Of a stretch of DNA of 14,395 bases, positions 13,211 through 14,395 are shown piece by piece (position 1 is the stretch's first letter; each line of letters starts with the position of its first letter). Below the pieces are notes generated by a model, which did not search any database, had not been told where the DNA came from, and was given only the letters and a program-made list of their open reading frames with translations. The DNA is from an uncultured Burkholderiales bacterium. GTDB taxonomy: Bacteria; Pseudomonadota; Gammaproteobacteria; Burkholderiales; Burkholderiaceae_D. Where the stretch lies: assembly GCA_937872165.1 (NCBI GenBank), contig CALMOR010000014.1, forward strand, positions 1 through 14,395. The letters run 5' to 3'. Both the position numbers and the translations under genes were made by a program.

Positions 13211-14395
13211 ATGCACACTTCCCCGACCGTCGTCCGCGTCTTCCTCACCGCCCTGCTCGCTGCCTGCGGCGTCGGGCATGCCGCCGATCCGTCCTCGACG
13301 GCACTGCCGAACCGCGACGACGTGCGAAGCCGTGCCATCGGGGCCGCGGTCGATCCGGCCGCGCTCCACGCGACGATCGAGAAGCTGGTGTCGTTCGGCA
13401 CGCGGCATACCGCGTCGGACACCGTGTCCGACACGCGCGGCATCGGCGCGGCGCGGCGATGGGTGGCGGCACGCTTCGCCGCGCTCTCGAAGGACTGCGG
13501 CGGTTGCCTGACCATCGCGACGCCTTCGCAGACCTTCTCGGGTCCGCGCCTGCCGCACGACACCGAAGTGATGGACGTGCTCGCGATCCAGCGCGGCAGC
13601 TCGGAGCCGGACCGCGTGGTCCTGATCGCCGGGCACCTCGACTCGCGCGCGAGCGATGCGCTCGACGCGACCTCGGACGCACCGGGCGCGAACGACGATG
13701 CCTCGGGCGTCGCCGCCGCGATCGAGTCCGCGCGCGTGCTGTCGAAGCATCGCTTTCGCGCGACCATCGTCTATGCCGTCCTGTCGGGCGAGGAGCAGGG
13801 TCTCTTCGGCGGCGAGGTGCTCGCCGACTACGCACGGTCGCAGGGCTGGAAGGTCGAGGCCGACCTCAACAACGACATCGTCGGCAACTCGGCCGGCGAG
13901 GACGGCGTCCTGGACAGCGGCACGGTGCGCGTGTTCTCCGAAGGCACGAAGGCGATCGAGACGCCGGCGCAGGCGAACCTGCGCCGCTATCGAGGCGGCG
14001 AGATCGACTCGCCGTCGCGCAACCTCGCCCGCTACATGGCGACCGTCGCCGATCGCGACATGACGGCCTTCCGGGTACGGATGGTCTATCGCACCGATCG
14101 CTTCGGCCGCGGCGGTGACCAGGTGCCGATGCTGGAGGCCGGCTTCCCCGCGGTCCGCGTGACCGAGGCGCACGAACACTACGATCGCCAGCATCAGGAC
14201 GTGCGCGTCGAGAACGGCCGCCCCTACGGCGACACGCTCGAATACGTCGACTTCGGCTATCTCGCCCAGGTGACCCGCCTGAACGCGTTGACGCTGGCGA
14301 GCATGGCCGCCGCACCGGCGCCACCGAGCGGCGTCGTCGCCGAGGGCGCGGTGAAGCACGACGTCCCCGGCATCGACGCCGACTGCGGCGGCGCC
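13211..14395 (+). CDS. secreted M28-family zinc aminopeptidase/peptidase, C-terminus cut by window edge
   Basis: The frame is open for 395 codons from the ATG at 13211 (AGGA 8 nt upstream) to the right edge without a stop. It encodes an exported metallopeptidase with the M28 two-zinc pattern: His142 in AGHLDSR, bridging Asp162 in GANDDASG, catalytic Glu194 and ligand Glu195 in SGEEQGLFGG, Asp222 in NNDIVGN, and a final His near EHYDRQHQ (probably His328). The N-terminal motif GTRHTASDTVSDTRGIGAA is typical of this subgroup. The export signal is ambiguous: LAAC (16-19) fits a lipoprotein lipobox, while GHA/AD (23-26) fits signal peptidase I. The probable role is releasing amino acids from peptides in the periplasm, at the surface or outside; substrate is unknown. 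It is divergent from rpsO with no clear promoter of its own. Confidence 0.93.
   Translation, partial: MHTSPTVVRVFLTALLAACGVGHAADPSSTALPNRDDVRSRAIGAAVDPAALHATIEKLVSFGTRHTASDTVSDTRGIGAARRWVAARFAALSKDCGGCLTIATPSQTFSGPRLPHDTEVMDVLAIQRGSSEPDRVVLIAGHLDSRASDALDATSDAPGANDDASGVAAAIESARVLSKHRFRATIVYAVLSGEEQGLFGGEVLADYARSQGWKVEADLNNDIVGNSAGEDGVLDSGTVRVFSEGTKAIETPAQANLRRYRGGEIDSPSRNLARYMATVADRDMTAFRVRMVYRTDRFGRGGDQVPMLEAGFPAVRVTEAHEHYDRQHQDVRVENGRPYGDTLEYVDFGYLAQVTRLNALTLASMAAAPAPPSGVVAEGAVKHDVPGIDADCGGA

Noticed and set aside
13414..13432. 19-bp near-perfect palindrome (GTCGGACAC, C, GTGTCCGAC)
   Set aside because: It lies inside the conserved M28 segment HTASDTVSDTRG. The repeated Ser-Asp-Thr codons explain the dyad, so a regulatory role is not needed.

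Overview
This window is a GC-rich stretch of chromosomal core genome. Gene order, separate nuoC and nuoD genes and the style of the Complex I subunits point to a betaproteobacterium, most likely Burkholderiales or a relative. That assignment is inference from synteny and protein style, not a database match. Almost everything is transcribed on the minus strand; only the peptidase at the right end is on the plus strand.

Reading in the direction of transcription, from right to left: rpsO (ribosomal protein S15) is followed by pnp (polynucleotide phosphorylase). Their spacer and the pnp leader hold four perfect stem-loops, and pnp ends in a strong intrinsic terminator. Next come a zinc-free quinone oxidoreductase/MDR gene, tpiA (triose-phosphate isomerase), secG (SecYEG translocon subunit) and a tRNA-Leu(GAG) gene. 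A degenerate 14-bp tandem repeat almost without A on the RNA strand lies between the tRNA and the respiratory operon. The operon then runs nuoA, nuoB, nuoC, nuoD, a small exported DUF4019-type protein, nuoE, nuoF and nuoG; nuoG runs off the left edge. The usual nuoH-N genes would lie beyond that edge.

The nuo genes encode the peripheral arm of NADH:quinone oxidoreductase: NuoE/F/G is the NADH dehydrogenase module and NuoB/C/D the quinone-binding connecting module. They also encode the membrane subunit NuoA. All expected Fe-S ligands are visible. The genes are tightly packed, with overlapping or 2-bp-spaced stop and start codons that suggest translational coupling. The DUF4019 gene is locked in the same way to nuoD, and it is the least expected member of the cluster.

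At the right end a secreted M28-family zinc aminopeptidase is transcribed divergently from rpsO and is cut by the window edge. Their 177-bp divergent spacer carries a -10-like element for rpsO and a perfect 8-bp inverted repeat. I recognise no CRISPR array, insertion sequence, phage gene or defence system. The items worth a second look are the DUF4019 insertion, the repeat array beside the tRNA, the structured rpsO-pnp spacer, a promoter overlapping the pnp terminator, and the histidine-rich NuoF tail.
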